Below the pieces are notes generated by a model that worked only from the letters and a program-made list of their open reading frames with translations, did not search any database and was not told where the DNA came from. A DNA stretch of 64,000 nucleotides from JACKII01 sp965202745 (GTDB taxonomy: Bacteria; Pseudomonadota; Alphaproteobacteria; Bin95): NCBI GenBank assembly GCA_965202745.1, contig CBDBCB010000014.1, positions 1 to 64,000 on the forward strand. Direction: 5' to 3'. Both the position numbers and the translations under genes were made by a program. Positions 20,293 through 28,938 of this stretch are shown in pieces. The stretch's first letter is position 1, and each line of letters opens with the position of its first letter.

Positions 20293-21894
20293 TTAGCTGT
20301 CGAAGTAAGCCGTGCGGATACCGCCATTGTGATAGTTCGGGCCACCGGTGAGCTGCGGCTCGTACCCTTTCAAGTTCTTCACAGACGCGCCGGTCAACGG
20401 CACCGTGTGGTGATAGATGAACACACATTCATCGTTCACGATGCTGTCGACTTCCGTGTACATCTCCTTACGCAGGTTGATGTCGGTCGTTGCAGCAGCT
20501 TCCAGGATCACGTTATCGCAACGCTCGCTGACAAAGCCCGTGCGCCGCTTGTTATCGGCCGCGGTCGACAGGATCCAACGGGAGTAGTGACCGTTCGGGT
20601 CGAACCGGAAGCTGGAAGCCGTCGAGTCGATGCCATAGTCATCTTTCTCGTACTTAGCCTGCAGAACAGGGTTGTCGAACACCTCATTAGTAGCCGCAAA
20701 ACCCGCTTCCAGCAACATAGCGTGGAGGATTTCACCACCGTTACGCATGTACTGGTAAGCTTGGCGCGAAACGACGGCAATCGGCATGTTCGCCATGTTC
20801 AGCTTGTTCAGGATCCAGCGGGTTTTCTCCGGATCATATTCCGGACCAGCCTTCACATCAGGCAGATGCCAGGGAGAACCGGACGCGTAGAACGTGTCCA
20901 TCTTCTCGCCGAGGCCGTTGAACACGGCTTGGTGGATCGCCTCTTTGTCGATGGCGTGCATCACTGCCTGCCGCAACATCTTGGCGTCTTTGCCACCAGA
21001 CATCGCGAACGGGCCGGATTTCGCCTGAATGCAGAAGTGAGCGGTACCGACCTGGGGTGATTTGAACACGTTGTACTTGCGGACTTCACTCTTAATGAAA
21101 TCCGGGGCGTCGAAGTAGGACATGTTCTCGATCATGTCGACTTCGCCGGAACGAAGCGCTGTCAGGCGGACTTTGTCCTCACGCTTCGGGAACGCTTCGA
21201 CTGCATCCAGGTACGGTAGCGGATTGCCGTCCTCTCCCGTTTCAAAATAGTTTTCGAACCGGACGAGCTCAGTTTTGGCGTAACGTTTCCAGCTTTTGAA
21301 CTTGAACGCGCCACAACCATACGGGTGCTCATCCGGATTTGGTGTGTCCGGGGCGATCAAATTGACGGGGTAATACACCATATCGGACGGGAAAATCGCG
21401 CTCGGATCTTTTAGGTGGAAATGTACGACATCCTTGCCGTCTGCCTCCACTTTTTCGACACCGGCCAACGCCGAGCGATGCAGAGCGTGACCAATCTTCG
21501 GGTCTTTCATCCGCTCCACATTCCAAACGACGGATTCAGCGTCGATGGTGCGGTTGTTATGGTATTCTGCGCCTTTACGAAGGCGGAACGTCCACTTCTT
21601 CAGATCCTTCGAGCTTTCCCAGGACTCGGCAACACCCGGCTGCAAGGACATATCCTTACTAAGGTCGACCAGCCCCATGGTGGTCAGCGCCATCGGGTTC
21701 GACACGTAGTAGACAAAGTTGCGATGGGGATCGAGGCCACGGCCATCAGAACGTGTTGAGTAACGCAGCGTGCCACCGCGCTTCGGCGCTGCTTTGGCCG
21801 GGCTCGATGCAGCCGTAGCTACAGCACCGGCGGCGGCAGTTGTCGCCATAAATTCGCGGCGGTTCAAGCCGGTTTTCTTCGTGGAGTCAGACAT
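20293..21894 (-). CDS. Peptide ABC transporter substrate-binding protein (SBP family 5), Tat-exported
   Basis: The 533-residue protein begins MSDSTKKTGLNRREFMATTA, a twin-arginine signal (NRREFM), behind GGGAGA at 8-nt spacing. The mature part has the family-5 fold: KRGGTLRYSTRSDGRGLDPHRNF, LQPGVAESWESS, WTFRLRKGAEYHNN and LRQAVMHAIDKEAIHQAVF. It delivers peptides or related solutes to the DppBC-like permease encoded immediately downstream. The preceding 270 bp up to the prpD-like gene hold the divergent promoters. Substrate cannot be assigned. The lack of ATPase genes in this operon is notable; they are on the opposite strand at 14642-16633. Confidence 0.93.
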   Translation of the reverse strand: MSDSTKKTGLNRREFMATTAAAGAVATAASSPAKAAPKRGGTLRYSTRSDGRGLDPHRNFVYYVSNPMALTTMGLVDLSKDMSLQPGVAESWESSKDLKKWTFRLRKGAEYHNNRTIDAESVVWNVERMKDPKIGHALHRSALAGVEKVEADGKDVVHFHLKDPSAIFPSDMVYYPVNLIAPDTPNPDEHPYGCGAFKFKSWKRYAKTELVRFENYFETGEDGNPLPYLDAVEAFPKREDKVRLTALRSGEVDMIENMSYFDAPDFIKSEVRKYNVFKSPQVGTAHFCIQAKSGPFAMSGGKDAKMLRQAVMHAIDKEAIHQAVFNGLGEKMDTFYASGSPWHLPDVKAGPEYDPEKTRWILNKLNMANMPIAVVSRQAYQYMRNGGEILHAMLLEAGFAATNEVFDNPVLQAKYEKDDYGIDSTASSFRFDPNGHYSRWILSTAADNKRRTGFVSERCDNVILEAAATTDINLRKEMYTEVDSIVNDECVFIYHHTVPLTGASVKNLKGYEPQLTGGPNYHNGGIRTAYFDS

Positions 21895-22166
21895 AAATTG
21901 GTCTCCCATTTGCTCGATCACCGAAAGCGGCGATTTCTTTAGCGTCGTTCCTACCTAAACTATGCGCCAGTTCTTTACTTTAGGCTTGATCGGCACGGCG
22001 CTAAAACCAATCCAGAAGAGAGCCTAAGCGGTACTGCGACAGCTTAGCAACCCTGTTTGGAAAAATTTCCGTGAATGTAGCCCTCGGGCAGCAAACTTTC
22101 GGTCTATTCAGGGAAGTAAGCCCGATCCATCCTACAGGATTATTTTCGTCGTGAGGAAATCAGCCA

Positions 22167-23672
22167 ATGCCGACGTTTACTGTTCACGTGCACCCATCTG
22201 CCAGCCGCCTGGCGCGGGAAAAGCAGCTTTCCTGGGGCATTGCCGAGTTCGCGGCCTCCGTTTCAGCGATACCCGATAATGTATCGGCAATGGCCGGATT
22301 GCGGGTGGCGGACTCCCTCGCCGTGGCGCTGGCAGCCATCGACCGTGGGCCGGTGAGAGCCGCCCGGCAAATGGGATTGGCGCATCCCCGGCTGCGCAGC
22401 GCGCGGGTGTTTGGCTTTGACGTGCCTGTGCATGCCGAATGGGCGGCCTGGGCCAATGGCGTCGCGGTGCGCGAACTGGACTGGAACGACACGTTCCTGG
22501 CCGCGGACTTCGCCCACCCCTCCGACTGCATTGCTAGCCTGCTGGCCGTGGCACAGCAGACACGGGGGACCGGCGCCGATCTGACCCGCGGCATCGCCGT
22601 CACCTATGAGGTGCATGTGGCGCTGGTGAAGGCTATCGACCTGCACAGCCATAAAATCGACCACGTGGCACATCTGGCGGCAGCGATCACGGCGGGCCTC
22701 GGTTCCATGCTGGGACTGAAGGCGGACACGATCTACGACGCGCTGAACCAGGCGATCCATCTGTCCTTCGCCACACGCCAATCGCGCAAGGGCGATATCT
22801 CGTCCTGGAAAGCCTATGCCCCTGCCTGGGCAGGCAAGACCGCGATTGAGGCTACCGACCGGGCCATGCGCGGCCAGGGTGGACCAAACCCGATCTATGA
22901 GGGCGAGGATTCGGTCATCGCCTGGATGCTGGACGGCCCCAAGGCGGAATATGCCGTCCCCCTGCCCGATGCCGGACAGGCGCCGGTGGGCATCCTTGAG
23001 ACCTACCCCAAAGCGCACTCGGCCGAGTATCAGGCCCAAGCGATGATCGACCTTGCCTTCGACCTGCGCCAGCGAATCGACCTAGCCGAGGTCTCCAGCA
23101 TCGTTATTTACACCAGCGATCACACACACCGGGTCATTGGCTCTGGCGCGAAATATCCGCAGAAATACGATCCCCATGCCAGCCGCGAGACGCTGGACCA
23201 CTCCCTGCCCTATATCGTTGCGGTGGCGCTGGAGGATGGCAATTGGGACCACGTGACCTCCTATACACCGGAGCGCGTGGGCAAGCCGGAAACACACCGG
23301 CTTTGGAGCGCAATCACCACCGAAGAAGAGGTGCATTGGACGGATCGTTACCACGAACCCGACCCGGCCAAGCGGGCCTTTGGCGGACGGGTAGAGGTCA
23401 CCATGCGGGACGGCAATGTTGTGGAAGCGGAAAAGGCAGTGGCCGACGCGCACCCGAATGGCTCCACACCCTGGGAGCCGGCGCAATACCAGGCAAAGCC
23501 GGAGCGCCAGGCGTCTGCGCACTTAGATGCTGATGCGGTCAGCAAGCTATGGCAGGCCTGCACCGGGCTTTCGGGGCTCGACGCGGGGGGCTTGCTCGCG
23601 CTAAACCCGCTCATCCCCGCGCTTGGCGAAGAGCCACGCACCGCCGGTATTTTTGACTGGCCAGCACCCTAA
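22167..23672 (+). CDS. MmgE/PrpD family protein (2-methylcitrate dehydratase-like)
   Basis: The 501-residue protein has the PrpD/MmgE fold: GIAEFAASV near the N-terminus, RVADSLAVALAAI, WANGVAVRELDWNDTFLAADFAHPSDCI, KGDISSWKAYAPAWAGKTAIEA and KAHSAEYQAQAMIDLAFDLR. Relatives dehydrate 2-methylcitrate in propionate breakdown, cyclise itaconate-related acids or have unknown substrates. The motif HPSD and the Lys and His residues of the active-site cleft are present. No prpB, prpC or prpE is adjacent, so propionate catabolism is not supported by context. It is probably co-transcribed with the NpdG-like gene 15 bp downstream. Confidence 0.9.
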   Translation: MPTFTVHVHPSASRLAREKQLSWGIAEFAASVSAIPDNVSAMAGLRVADSLAVALAAIDRGPVRAARQMGLAHPRLRSARVFGFDVPVHAEWAAWANGVAVRELDWNDTFLAADFAHPSDCIASLLAVAQQTRGTGADLTRGIAVTYEVHVALVKAIDLHSHKIDHVAHLAAAITAGLGSMLGLKADTIYDALNQAIHLSFATRQSRKGDISSWKAYAPAWAGKTAIEATDRAMRGQGGPNPIYEGEDSVIAWMLDGPKAEYAVPLPDAGQAPVGILETYPKAHSAEYQAQAMIDLAFDLRQRIDLAEVSSIVIYTSDHTHRVIGSGAKYPQKYDPHASRETLDHSLPYIVAVALEDGNWDHVTSYTPERVGKPETHRLWSAITTEEEVHWTDRYHEPDPAKRAFGGRVEVTMRDGNVVEAEKAVADAHPNGSTPWEPAQYQAKPERQASAHLDADAVSKLWQACTGLSGLDAGGLLALNPLIPALGEEPRTAGIFDWPAP

Positions 23673-23687
23673 CTAGGAACGAGTACC

Positions 23688-24314
23688 ATGAGCAAAACCA
23701 TCGCCATTCTAGGCGGAACCGGCGACCTCGGCACCGGTCTGGCGCGCCGCTGGGCCAAAGCCGGTCACCGCGTCATCATCGGCTCCCGCGCTGCGGAGAA
23801 GGCGCAGGAAGCTGCCGCGCTGGTTGACGGCGCGGAAGGCATGGACAACGTCTCCGCGGCCTCTGCGGCAGAAATTGTGGCAATCACCGTGCCTTACGAG
23901 AACCAGTTGCGGACCCTGGAAGCAGTGAAGGACGCGCTCAAGGGCAAGGTCCTGATCGACACGACCGTGCCGCTGATGCCGCCGAAAGTCGGCACCGTAC
24001 AGTTGCCGGAAGGCGGCTCCGCTGCGGTGAACGCGCAAAAGATGCTGGGTGAAGACGTGGTCGTCGTCTCAGCCTTCCAGAACGTTGCAGCCGACAAGCT
24101 GCAATCTGGCGACGACCTGGATTGCGATATCCTGGTTGCCGGCGACAAGCTGGCGGCGCGGAAGACCGTGATCGGATTGGTCGAAGGCGCCGGTATGCGC
24201 GGCTTCCATGCCGGGCCTCTGGCGAATTCTGCGGCGGCTGAAGCGCTGACCAGCGTGATTATCCAGATCAACCGCCGGTATAAAATGACGGCGGGCATCC
24301 GCATTACCGGATAA
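23688..24314 (+). CDS. NADPH-dependent F420 reductase-like protein (NpdG family)
   Basis: The 208-residue protein starts MSKTIAILGGTGDLGTGLARRWAKAG, a GGTGxLG Rossmann motif, then VIIGSRAAEKAQEAA, EIVAITVPYENQ, KVLIDTTVPL and VVVSAFQNVAADKLQ, ending in INRRYKMTAGIRITG. This is the profile of F420H2:NADP+ oxidoreductase-like proteins. Many bacterial members occur without F420 synthesis genes and may use other deazaflavin or nicotinamide substrates. It follows the PrpD-family gene by 15 bp. No fbiABCD or cofC gene occurs in this window, so F420 use is open. Confidence 0.85.
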   Translation: MSKTIAILGGTGDLGTGLARRWAKAGHRVIIGSRAAEKAQEAAALVDGAEGMDNVSAASAAEIVAITVPYENQLRTLEAVKDALKGKVLIDTTVPLMPPKVGTVQLPEGGSAAVNAQKMLGEDVVVVSAFQNVAADKLQSGDDLDCDILVAGDKLAARKTVIGLVEGAGMRGFHAGPLANSAAAEALTSVIIQINRRYKMTAGIRITG

Positions 24315-24322
24315 GACCAACA

Positions 24323-24353
24323 ACATCGCGGCAGACCAACACTGCCGCGATGT
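24323..24353 (+). terminator. Perfect 12-bp hairpin after the NpdG-like gene
   Basis: The arms ACATCGCGGCAG and CTGCCGCGATGT enclose a 7-nt loop. There is no T-run, so this may be a weak terminator or an mRNA-end stabiliser. Its 3' arm covers the ATG at 24350, which argues against that codon starting the next gene. Confidence 0.65.
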
Positions 24354-24379
24354 GGCTTCCCATAAATTGGAGCAGTATT

Positions 24380-24760
24380 TTGAATTCACAAGACCGCGCC
24401 GACGTCATGCGCGCCTATGAAGGTTACCTTACTGCGTTCGCCAATAACGATATCGATACAATTAACACCTATATAAAATATCCATTGGCTTATATTGGCG
24501 CTGATACGGTAACCCTCTTGGGCAGCTTCCCGATTGACCCGGCCGAGATGAAGAAAGCCAAAGGCTGGAAAACAAGCGAAGCGATTGAGATTGATGTGGT
24601 GGCCGTGGGCGAAAACAAAGCGCATATGCTGATGCATAATGCCCGGCGCCTGCGGGCCGATGGTTCATTGATCGAAGAGGCCACCGGGTTTTACGCCTAT
24701 AGGAAGACAGCCGACGGTTGGAAGATGTTTGCATTTTCCGACATCGTATTTCCGACCTGA
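24380..24760 (+). CDS. NTF2-like (SnoaL-type) small protein
   Basis: I place the start at TTG 24380, preceded by GGAG at 24369-24372, giving MNSQDRADVMRAYEGYLTAF (126 aa). The alternative ATG at 24350 is buried in a hairpin and has no ribosome-binding site. The pattern of an N-terminal helix, YIKYPLAYIGADTV, a central strand NKAHMLMHNARRLRADGSL and a final strand DGWKMFAFSDIVF is that of NTF2/SnoaL-like cone folds. Members include isomerases, hydrolases and binding proteins, so a specific activity cannot be inferred. Confidence 0.72.
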   Translation: MNSQDRADVMRAYEGYLTAFANNDIDTINTYIKYPLAYIGADTVTLLGSFPIDPAEMKKAKGWKTSEAIEIDVVAVGENKAHMLMHNARRLRADGSLIEEATGFYAYRKTADGWKMFAFSDIVFPT

Positions 24761-24809
24761 AGGGCTGGCATGCCGGGTCGCTGGCAAACTTCGCCGCGGC
24801 GAATATTCA

Positions 24810-25469
24810 TTATCTGAGCAATAGCGCTTCCTGTGCCGTCTCCGGCGGGTCAAACAGGACTAGTTCATCCTCCACCCGCACCTTACCCGCCGCGACCAGG
24901 GCCAGGGCAAGGGGATACAGGCGGTGCTCCATGGTCAGCACGCGGTTCGCTAGTGCGTCCGGGTTGTCGCCCGGGAGCACAGGCACCACAGCCTGGCCAA
25001 TGATCGGGCCCGCATCCATCTCCGCCCGCACGAAATGAACCGTGCAGCCGTGGAGGCGCACGCCTGCTTCCAGCGCACGCTCGTGGGTGTGCAGGCCCTT
25101 GAACGAGGGCAATAGCGAGGGGTGAATGTTGATCAGGCGGTTGCGCCATTGCTCGACGAACCAAGGGGTCAGCAGACGCATGAAGCCGGCCAGGCAGACC
25201 AGTTCCACGCCGGACTCCCGCAGGCGCGCGTCGAGGGCATGCTCGAAGGCTTCCCGGTCCTTGCCGAAGGGTTTGTGATCGACAACGGCGGTCTCGATCC
25301 CCCTGCCCGCCGCAAATTCCAGCCCAGCCGCATCGGCGCGGTTGGAGAGCACCAGAGCAGGCTCTGCCGGGAAATCAGGATCGGCCTGTGCCGCCTCTAC
25401 CAGGGCCGCCATGTTGCTGCCGCGGCCCGAGAGCAGAATGCCGACTCGCTTCTTGGTACCCGCGGTCAT
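24810..25469 (-). CDS. purN: Phosphoribosylglycinamide formyltransferase
   Basis: The 219-residue enzyme transfers a formyl group from 10-formyltetrahydrofolate to GAR, the third step of purine synthesis. Family motifs are SGRGSNMAAL at the N-terminus (phosphate binding), LAGFMRLLTPWFV, the catalytic NIHPSLLPSFKG and HFVRAEMDAGPIIGQ with the catalytic Asp. The start overlaps the purM stop as ATGA, showing translational coupling. The gene order purM-purN is conserved in many Proteobacteria. Confidence 0.97.
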   Translation of the reverse strand: MTAGTKKRVGILLSGRGSNMAALVEAAQADPDFPAEPALVLSNRADAAGLEFAAGRGIETAVVDHKPFGKDREAFEHALDARLRESGVELVCLAGFMRLLTPWFVEQWRNRLINIHPSLLPSFKGLHTHERALEAGVRLHGCTVHFVRAEMDAGPIIGQAVVPVLPGDNPDALANRVLTMEHRLYPLALALVAAGKVRVEDELVLFDPPETAQEALLLR

Positions 25470-26533
25470 GCCCAGGGAGCCTCGCCCTGGTAAGACACAG
25501 GGTCAGCGCCTTCGCTCAGTAGCACAATTTGGCCCAAGCTCAGCACCTCGGGCTCTCCCGCAGCGGCCAGAGCGGCGCGAACCTCTGCTTCCGCAGCAGG
25601 CGGTACAACCAGCACCAGGCCAACGCCGCAATTGAAGGTGCGCAGCATCTCAGCCGGCGCAACTTCACCGGCTTCCATCAGCCAGCGGAAGACGGGCGGC
25701 AATGTCCATCCGCCTGCATGCAGGGCGACGCCCAGGCCATTCGGCAGTACGCGGGGCACGTTGCCGGACAAGCCACCGCCCGTGATGTGGGCAACAGCAT
25801 GAATGTGGCCGGTCTTCGCAGCCGCCAGTGCTGACTGGATATAGAGCCGGGTCGGCGTCAACAGCGCCTCACCCAGCGATTGGCCGGGCGCGAACGGCGC
25901 GGGGTCGCCATAGCCAAGTCCCAAGTCGTCGACGATGCGGCGCACCAGGCTGTAGCCATTCGAATGCACACCGCTGGAGGGCAGACCGAGCACCAGGTCC
26001 CCCGCCTGGACTTTAGAGCCGTCAATGTAGCCGTCCCGCTCCACCGCGCCGACCACAAAGCCTGCCAGGTCATAGTCACCGTCGGCGTACATGCCCGGCA
26101 TCTCCGCCGTTTCGCCGCCGATCAGGGCGCAGCCTGCTTCCTTGCAGGCCCGCGCGATGCCGGCGACAACTTCGCCCGCCACTTGGGGAGACAGCTTGCC
26201 GCTCGCGAAATAGTCCAGGAAGAACAGCGGCTCGCCACCATGCACAATCAGGTCGTTGGCGCACATGGCGACAAGGTCCTGGCCGATCGTGCCATGCTGG
26301 CCGGTTTCGATGGCGGGTCGAAGCTTGGTGCCGACACCGTCAGTGGCGGCCAGCATCAGGGGGTCGTGAAAGCCGCACTCCTTCAGATCAAAGACGCCTG
26401 CAAACCCCTTCAGATCCGGACGGCTGCCCATACGGGCCGTCGCGGCAACCAAAGGACCGATCAGCCGGACAAAAGCATCCCCGGCTTCCACATCAACGCC
26501 CGCATCCGCGTAGGTGCGCCCGCCTTTCAACAT
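25466..26533 (-). CDS. purM: Phosphoribosylformylglycinamidine cyclo-ligase (AIR synthetase)
   Basis: The 355-residue protein from MLKGGRTYADAGVDVEAGDAFV shows PurM motifs: DGVGTKLRPAIETG, DLVAMCANDLIVHGGEPLFFLDYFA, ALIGGETAEMPGMY and HITGGGLSGNVPRVLP. It closes the imidazole ring of purines using ATP. An in-frame start further upstream is possible, but this ATG matches family N-termini. It is divergent from the DUF2066 gene; the 137 bp between them hold both promoters. Confidence 0.97.
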   Translation of the reverse strand: MLKGGRTYADAGVDVEAGDAFVRLIGPLVAATARMGSRPDLKGFAGVFDLKECGFHDPLMLAATDGVGTKLRPAIETGQHGTIGQDLVAMCANDLIVHGGEPLFFLDYFASGKLSPQVAGEVVAGIARACKEAGCALIGGETAEMPGMYADGDYDLAGFVVGAVERDGYIDGSKVQAGDLVLGLPSSGVHSNGYSLVRRIVDDLGLGYGDPAPFAPGQSLGEALLTPTRLYIQSALAAAKTGHIHAVAHITGGGLSGNVPRVLPNGLGVALHAGGWTLPPVFRWLMEAGEVAPAEMLRTFNCGVGLVLVVPPAAEAEVRAALAAAGEPEVLSLGQIVLLSEGADPVSYQGEAPWA

Positions 26534-26670
26534 GCAAATGTTTCCTATATATTCCCTTGGAACGGCTGGTGGCTGCCGCCAGCATCCGCTGGTGGGCGAG
26601 ACCATAACGAAAGGCCCCTTCAATGCAACGCGACGCGCGGGCAACGACCTGTTTTGAGGAGCGAAACGCT

Positions 26671-27792
26671 ATGCTCTTGCCGACTGGCTGGCTGGCAATG
26701 GCCGTGCTGGCCACGTTGGCGTGCAGCCTTGCCGGCACCGCCATGGCACAGAGCAACAGCGCCTATACCGTGCGCGATATTCAGGTTTCGAAGACAGCGG
26801 CGACCGGACTAGCCGCGCAGGACGCGGCCATCCGGGCCGCGCGGGATCAGGCGCTGGCCTATCTGTTCCGCCGCCTGACGCCGGAATCCTATCACAATGC
26901 GTTGCCGGTCGTGCCGCCGGAGCAGATGGACGCAATGGTACAGGCTACCGATATCCAGCAGGAGCAGATCACGGCCACCGCCTATACCGGCACGCTGGCG
27001 TTAACGTTCTCGCCTGCCGCCGTGCGCCAGCAATTGCAGTCCCGGAACATTCCGTTCACCGACCGGGTAAGCCCGCCGCTGATCATCGTGCCAGTCTATG
27101 AGCGCGCCGGTGCCTTGCAACTCTGGGAGACACCGAACGCCTGGGACAGCGCATGGCGCGCCCGCGTTGGCGCCCAGGGGTTGGTGCAGACCGTCATGGC
27201 CAACGGCAACCCATCCGAGCAGTTGGTCATCAGCGCGGACCAGACGCTGGCGGGCGATGCCGCGCGCCTGCAAGCGCTGGCCCAGGCCTATGGCGCCCGC
27301 GGCGCAATTGTCGCCCACGCCCGTTTCAAGATCGACCCACGCAATGGCCAGCCCGCGCTGGAAACGAGCCTGAGCGGCTATGGTGTGGCACCGGCGGGAC
27401 CGCTGACCCGGACCTTTGTCGGCAGCAGCGGAATGGCGGGCGGTGCAGACAAAGCGGCGGAAGACCTGTCGACCGCAGCAGCAGCCGGCCTGTCGGAAAT
27501 GCTGGCCCAGGCCTGGAAAAGCCAGAATATCCGCACTGCCAGCAGCGGCGCGGGCGGCGCAATACTGGCCACCAGCCGGCTGACCCATCTGAGCGAGTAC
27601 GCCAGCCTGATGCGCCAATTGCGTGAGCTGCCCACCGTCGAGCATTTCTCTCTGGCCAAACTGAATGCAGCCGAAGCGGTGTTCCGCCTGCACCTGCGCG
27701 GAGGTACGGCTCAGGCGCAGAGCGTGTTCAGCCAATACGGCATGTCCCTGACCCAGACCCCCAGCGGCTGGTCGTTGCGCAGCGGCGGTTAG
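26671..27792 (+). CDS. DUF2066 domain exported protein
   Basis: The ATG at 26671 follows GAGGA at 9-nt spacing and gives a clear signal peptide (MLLPTGWLAMAVLATLACS...AMA). The mature protein has YTVRDIQVSKTAATGLAAQDAAIRAARDQALAYLFRRLTP and later LQLWETPNAWDSAWR, matching the DUF2066 family of periplasmic proteins of unknown function found next to AI-2E family genes in Alphaproteobacteria. The TAG stop at 27790-27792 lies in the same frame as the next gene, 27 bp away, and the next gene has its own ribosome-binding site (GAGG). Confidence 0.85.
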   Translation: MLLPTGWLAMAVLATLACSLAGTAMAQSNSAYTVRDIQVSKTAATGLAAQDAAIRAARDQALAYLFRRLTPESYHNALPVVPPEQMDAMVQATDIQQEQITATAYTGTLALTFSPAAVRQQLQSRNIPFTDRVSPPLIIVPVYERAGALQLWETPNAWDSAWRARVGAQGLVQTVMANGNPSEQLVISADQTLAGDAARLQALAQAYGARGAIVAHARFKIDPRNGQPALETSLSGYGVAPAGPLTRTFVGSSGMAGGADKAAEDLSTAAAAGLSEMLAQAWKSQNIRTASSGAGGAILATSRLTHLSEYASLMRQLRELPTVEHFSLAKLNAAEAVFRLHLRGGTAQAQSVFSQYGMSLTQTPSGWSLRSGG

Positions 27793-27819
27793 GCCAATGC
27801 AGCGGCCAGAGGAAACAGA

Positions 27820-28938
27820 ATGAGCGTGCGCGAACGCGCCTGGTGGTGGGTCGGCATTGTCGCCATTTTGTGCGGCTTTATCTGGCTATTCAAAGGAATT
27901 TTGCTGCCCTTCGTTGCCGGCATCGCCATCGCCTATTTTCTGGACCCGGCGGCGGACTGGCTGGAGCGGCGACGCGTGCCCCGCGGCATCGCTGCCTTGC
28001 TGGCATTACTGAGCTTTTTTGTGGTCGCCGTGATTTTCGTGCTGCTGCTGGTGCCGATCATTCAAACCCAGATCAGTGAGTTGACCCAGCGGTTGCCAGC
28101 TATCATCGCAGCGATTCAGCAATTGCTGACCGATCTGCTGGCCCAGTTGAAATCCATCCTCTCCCCCGAAGATTATGAGCACTTACGGACGGCGCTGGCA
28201 GGCCAGATACAACGGGCAATGCAGATGCTCTCCGGCCTGCTGAAAAGCATCCTGAGCCAAGGCGTCGCCATCTTCGAGTTTTTGTCGGTGATCGTGGTGA
28301 CACCGGTCGTCGCTTTTTATCTGCTGCGCGACTGGGACCGGGTCATGGCCGATCTGGATACGCTAATACCGCGCGAACACCGGGTGACGGTTCGCAGTCA
28401 GCTTACGGAGGTGGATGACACGCTGGCCGGATTTGCCCGCGGACAGGCCTCGGTCTGTGTGCTGCTGAGCCTGGGTTATGGCGGCGCCCTGGCTGCGGCG
28501 GGACTACCCTTTGGCTTTACCATCGGGCTGACCGCGGGGCTGGTCTCCTTCATCCCCTATCTGGGTTCGATGTTCGGGCTGGTGGCTAGTGTTGGCCTGG
28601 CTTTCCTGGAGTTTGACGACCCGATCCGCATCGCCATCGTTGCTGCGATTTTTGTGGTCGGGCAGGCAATTGAGGGCAATTACCTGACGCCGAAGCTGGT
28701 GGGCGAGCGGGTGCGACTGCATCCCGTGTGGGTAATTTTTGCCCTGTTTGCCGGTGGATCGCTGCTGGGCTTTCTGGGCATGTTGATCGCCCTGCCGATG
28801 GCCGCTGTGATTGGGGTGCTGGTGCGCTTCCTGATTACGCAATACCGGGGCAGCCGGCTCTATGATGATGAAGAAAAGGGCACTAAGCCTACACGGAATG
28901 CGGTGCCACCGGGCACGCCGCCGGACGTATCGCTATGA
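27820..28938 (+). CDS. AI-2E family (PerM-like) transporter
   Basis: The 372-residue protein has paired N-terminal transmembrane helices (VGIVAILCGFIWLF, LPFVAGIAIAYFLDPAADWLERRRVPRG), a soluble helical segment (IQTQISELTQRLPAIIAAIQ) and a C-terminal bundle with GFTIGLTAGLVSFIPYLGS and EGNYLTPKLVGERVRLHP, the family signature. Members export small molecules or ions; autoinducer-2 transport was shown only for TqsA. It overlaps the hdaA start by 4 bp (ATGA), so the two are translationally coupled. Confidence 0.92.
   Translation: MSVRERAWWWVGIVAILCGFIWLFKGILLPFVAGIAIAYFLDPAADWLERRRVPRGIAALLALLSFFVVAVIFVLLLVPIIQTQISELTQRLPAIIAAIQQLLTDLLAQLKSILSPEDYEHLRTALAGQIQRAMQMLSGLLKSILSQGVAIFEFLSVIVVTPVVAFYLLRDWDRVMADLDTLIPREHRVTVRSQLTEVDDTLAGFARGQASVCVLLSLGYGGALAAAGLPFGFTIGLTAGLVSFIPYLGSMFGLVASVGLAFLEFDDPIRIAIVAAIFVVGQAIEGNYLTPKLVGERVRLHPVWVIFALFAGGSLLGFLGMLIALPMAAVIGVLVRFLITQYRGSRLYDDEEKGTKPTRNAVPPGTPPDVSL

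Noticed and set aside
24350..24760. ATG 24350 as start of the NTF2-like gene
   Set aside because: This codon lies in the 3' arm of a perfect 12-bp hairpin and has no ribosome-binding site; TTG 24380 has GGAG at proper spacing.
26671..28938. DUF2066 and AI-2E genes as one TAG-interrupted gene because they share a frame
   Set aside because: The two families are separate proteins elsewhere, the second gene has its own ribosome-binding site and start, and the 27-bp spacer is not conserved protein sequence.
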